Shown: positions 15,283 to 17,245 of the stretch, in pieces
Position numbering within the stretch: the stretch's first letter is position 1
How the letters are laid out: each line of letters begins with the position of its first letter
Assembly: GCA_944382045.1 (NCBI GenBank)
Contig: CALWMT010000022.1
Coordinates: forward strand, 1-17,245
Source of the DNA: an uncultured Enterocloster sp.
GTDB taxonomy: Bacteria > Bacillota > Clostridia > Lachnospirales > Lachnospiraceae
Direction: 5' to 3'
DNA: 17,245 bases
The notes under the pieces: model-generated
Databases searched by the model: none
What the model was told of the DNA's origin: nothing
What the model saw: only the letters and a program-made list of their open reading frames with translations
Translations under genes and position numbers: made by a program

Positions 15283-15304
15283 AATCCACCCTCCTTGAAT
15301 GCCG

Positions 15305-17242
15305 TTATACTTCCATAATAATCGGCAGAATCATAGGATTTCTCTTCATCCGTTTCCACAGAAAATCGCTCAGGCTGTCCTTGATAATATTCTTGAGCTT
15401 GCCCCAGTCTGTGACATTTTTTTCCATGCAGCTCTCCACCGCATCTGCCACGATGCTGTGGGCCTCCTCCAGAAGGTCCTCAGATTCCCGGACATACACA
15501 AAGCCCCGGGACACAATATCCGGACCTGCGAGAAGCTGATTGGAGTGCTTCTCCAAGGTAAGCACCACCACAATAATTCCATTCTGCGCCAGATTCTGCC
15601 GATCGCGCAGCACAATATTTCCCACATCTCCCACGCCGAGCCCATCCACCAGGATGCCGCCCGCAGTCACGTGGTCGATAACCTCGCAGCTGTCCTCATC
15701 GATGGCAATCACATCTCCTGAGTTGACCAAAACTGCCCGTTCCTTGGGAACCCCCATAAACTCCGCCAGCTCCTTCTGCGCCACCCGATGGCGGTACTCT
15801 CCATGGATGGGGATGGCGAACTTGGGATGAATCAGGGAATAAATAAGCTTCAAATCCTCCTGGCAGGCATGGCCTGACACATGGGTATCCTGACAGATCA
15901 CCTGCGCGCCCTTCATCGACAGCTCATTGATCACGTTGGCCACTGCCTTCTCATTGCCCGGGATGGGATGCGAGCTCAAAATCACCACATCTCCCGGCAT
16001 GATGGACACCTTCTTGTGGATGCTCGCCGCCATGCGGGAGAGGGCCGCCATGGACTCTCCCTGGCTTCCCGTGGTGATGAGCACCGTGGACTCCGGCGGA
16101 TAATTTTTCAGATGCTCAATATCAATCAGGGTTCCTTCCGGTATATGAATGTAGCCCAGCTTGCTGGCAATATCAATAACCGTCACCATGCTCCGGCCTT
16201 CCACCACCACCTTGCGTCCATATTTGTAGGCCGTATTTACAATCTGCTGTACCCGGTCCACGTTGGATGCAAAGGTTGCCACAATAATGCGGCGCTTGGT
16301 GTGCTCCGCAAAAATGGCGTCAAAGGTCTTTCCCACCGTGCGCTCCGACATGGTAAAGCCCGGCCGGGTGGCGTTCGTGCTGTCTGCCATGAGGGCCAGC
16401 ACGCCCTTCTTCCCCAGCTCCGCAAAGCGCTGCAGATCAATGGGATCACCAAAAACCGGCGTATAATCGATCTTATAGTCACCTGTGTGAAGCACTGTGC
16501 CCGCCGGTGAAAAGATTGCCAGGGCGGACGCATCCTGAATGCTGTGGTTCGTCTTTATAAATTCTACCCGGAAGCATCCCAGATTCACGGACTGGCCGTG
16601 CTTTACCACCTTGCGCTTGGTGGACTTTAACAGGTTGTGCTCCTCCAGCTTGTGCTCAATCAGGGCAATCGTCAGCTTCGTTCCGTACACGGGCACATTC
16701 ACCTGCTGCAAAATGTAGGGCAGGGCTCCGATGTGGTCCTCATGGCCATGGGTGATGACAAAGCCCTTTACCTTGTCAATGTTCTGCTTCAAATAGGTGA
16801 CATCCGGGATCACCAGGTCAATGCCCAGCATGTCGTCCCCCGGAAATGCAAGGCCGCAGTCCACCACAACGATGCTGTCCTCATACTCAAAGGCAGTGAT
16901 ATTCATTCCGATCTGTTCAAGACCGCCCAGAGGGATAATCTTAAGCTTTCCCTTGCCCGTGTTCCTTCCTCCCTTGGCCGCATGGTGTGCCGCAGGGCGG
17001 CTCCCCCTGGCTGCGGTCCTTGGGGTCTGTCCCTTGGCTTCTGCGCTTTTTGCCGCAGGCGCCTTAAGGTCCGCCTTAGGTGCCGTCTTGGAGGCGGCCG
17101 CCGTTTTGTCTGCTGTCTTGGAAGCAGCTGGCTTCACATCCGCCTTTTTTGCCGCAGGCGCCTTCCTGGCGGCAGGTCTGCGCGGCTGTCTGCGTGCAGC
17201 CGTCTCCGCTGTATTCTCTTTTCCTTCTAAACTCAAATTCAT
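15305..17242 (-). CDS. rnj: Ribonuclease J with long basic N-terminal extension
   Basis: RNase J is the 5'-3' exo- and endoribonuclease central to mRNA decay and rRNA maturation in Gram-positives. The 645-residue frame has a metallo-beta-lactamase/beta-CASP core from about residue 99: KLKIIPLGGLEQIGMN, metal motif HGHEDH (165-170), LHTGDYKID, ITTGSQGESMAALSRMA, SSHPIPGNE, HVSGHACQEDLK and PIHGEYRH. The C-terminal domain ends RNPMILPIIMEV. Ahead of the core are about 98 residues rich in Ala, Lys, Pro and Arg (24 basic, 7 acidic), like a histone H1 tail. The first visible ATG is 3 bases from the window edge; its ribosome binding site lies outside and the frame is open to the edge, so the true start could be further upstream. 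It probably leads or belongs to the operon continuing into the MltG-like gene 22 nt downstream. Confidence 0.95.
   Translation of the reverse strand: MNLSLEGKENTAETAARRQPRRPAARKAPAAKKADVKPAASKTADKTAAASKTAPKADLKAPAAKSAEAKGQTPRTAARGSRPAAHHAAKGGRNTGKGKLKIIPLGGLEQIGMNITAFEYEDSIVVVDCGLAFPGDDMLGIDLVIPDVTYLKQNIDKVKGFVITHGHEDHIGALPYILQQVNVPVYGTKLTIALIEHKLEEHNLLKSTKRKVVKHGQSVNLGCFRVEFIKTNHSIQDASALAIFSPAGTVLHTGDYKIDYTPVFGDPIDLQRFAELGKKGVLALMADSTNATRPGFTMSERTVGKTFDAIFAEHTKRRIIVATFASNVDRVQQIVNTAYKYGRKVVVEGRSMVTVIDIASKLGYIHIPEGTLIDIEHLKNYPPESTVLITTGSQGESMAALSRMAASIHKKVSIMPGDVVILSSHPIPGNEKAVANVINELSMKGAQVICQDTHVSGHACQEDLKLIYSLIHPKFAIPIHGEYRHRVAQKELAEFMGVPKERAVLVNSGDVIAIDEDSCEVIDHVTAGGILVDGLGVGDVGNIVLRDRQNLAQNGIIVVVLTLEKHSNQLLAGPDIVSRGFVYVRESEDLLEEAHSIVADAVESCMEKNVTDWGKLKNIIKDSLSDFLWKRMKRNPMILPIIMEV
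17047..17164. repeat. Direct repeat inside the RNase J N-terminal extension
   Basis: The 19-bp plus-strand sequence TTTTTGCCGCAGGCGCCTT occurs at 17047-17065 and 17146-17164, encoding KAPAAK on the minus strand. Between them a degenerate GTCTTGGAgGCgGC-type unit appears twice (about 17085 and 17115), encoding ASKTA. The tail has evidently grown by internal duplication. Confidence 0.7.
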
Positions 17243-17245
17243 TCC

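Overview
The window looks like chromosomal core-genome DNA of a Gram-positive Clostridia species, most likely Lachnospiraceae. The basis is gene content (single-chain alpha2-type glycyl-tRNA synthetase, RNase J, pyruvate phosphate dikinase very like the Clostridium symbiosum enzyme, a RecO without the usual zinc cysteines), strong AGGAGG ribosome binding sites, and moderately high GC with many GC-ending codons. The genus is not determined. All 14 supported genes lie on the minus strand, so transcription runs from high to low coordinates. I saw no tRNA or rRNA gene, CRISPR array, insertion sequence or phage gene.

In transcription order, 17242 to 7138 is a long, tightly packed run: RNase J (rnj), a short membrane protein with only the N-terminal half of MltG/YceG, a tRNA hydroxyuridine methyltransferase (trmR), a U32-family tRNA hydroxylase (trhP), a YdcF/DUF218 membrane protein, an M16C zinc peptidase, era and recO. 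Gaps run from a 4-nt overlap to about 100 nt and no terminator is visible, so it is probably one operon or a few overlapping ones. mltG-trmR-trhP is the order of Bacillus subtilis yrrL-yrrM-yrrN/yrrO, and trmR plus trhP make 5-methoxyuridine at tRNA position 34.

Just after recO a promoter drives a small operon of an unrecognised lipoprotein and glyS, closed by a hairpin terminator at 4881-4924. A second promoter (4787-4815) drives a histidine kinase, an OmpR-type response regulator and a secreted L,D-transpeptidase-type protein, which reads as a self-contained envelope-sensing module. A third promoter (1504-1531) drives ppdK, whose first 464 codons are in the window; the gene runs off the left edge.

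The region is mostly ordinary housekeeping DNA, and I found no clear new defence or mobile system. The points most worth a second look are: the MltG-like protein without a catalytic domain and with a roughly 90-residue tail lacking Lys and Arg; the histone-H1-like N-terminal extension of RNase J with an internal DNA repeat; the kinase-regulator-transpeptidase operon between glyS and ppdK; stem-loops at the predicted 5' end of all three recognisable transcripts; and palindromes upstream of ppdK and between era and recO.
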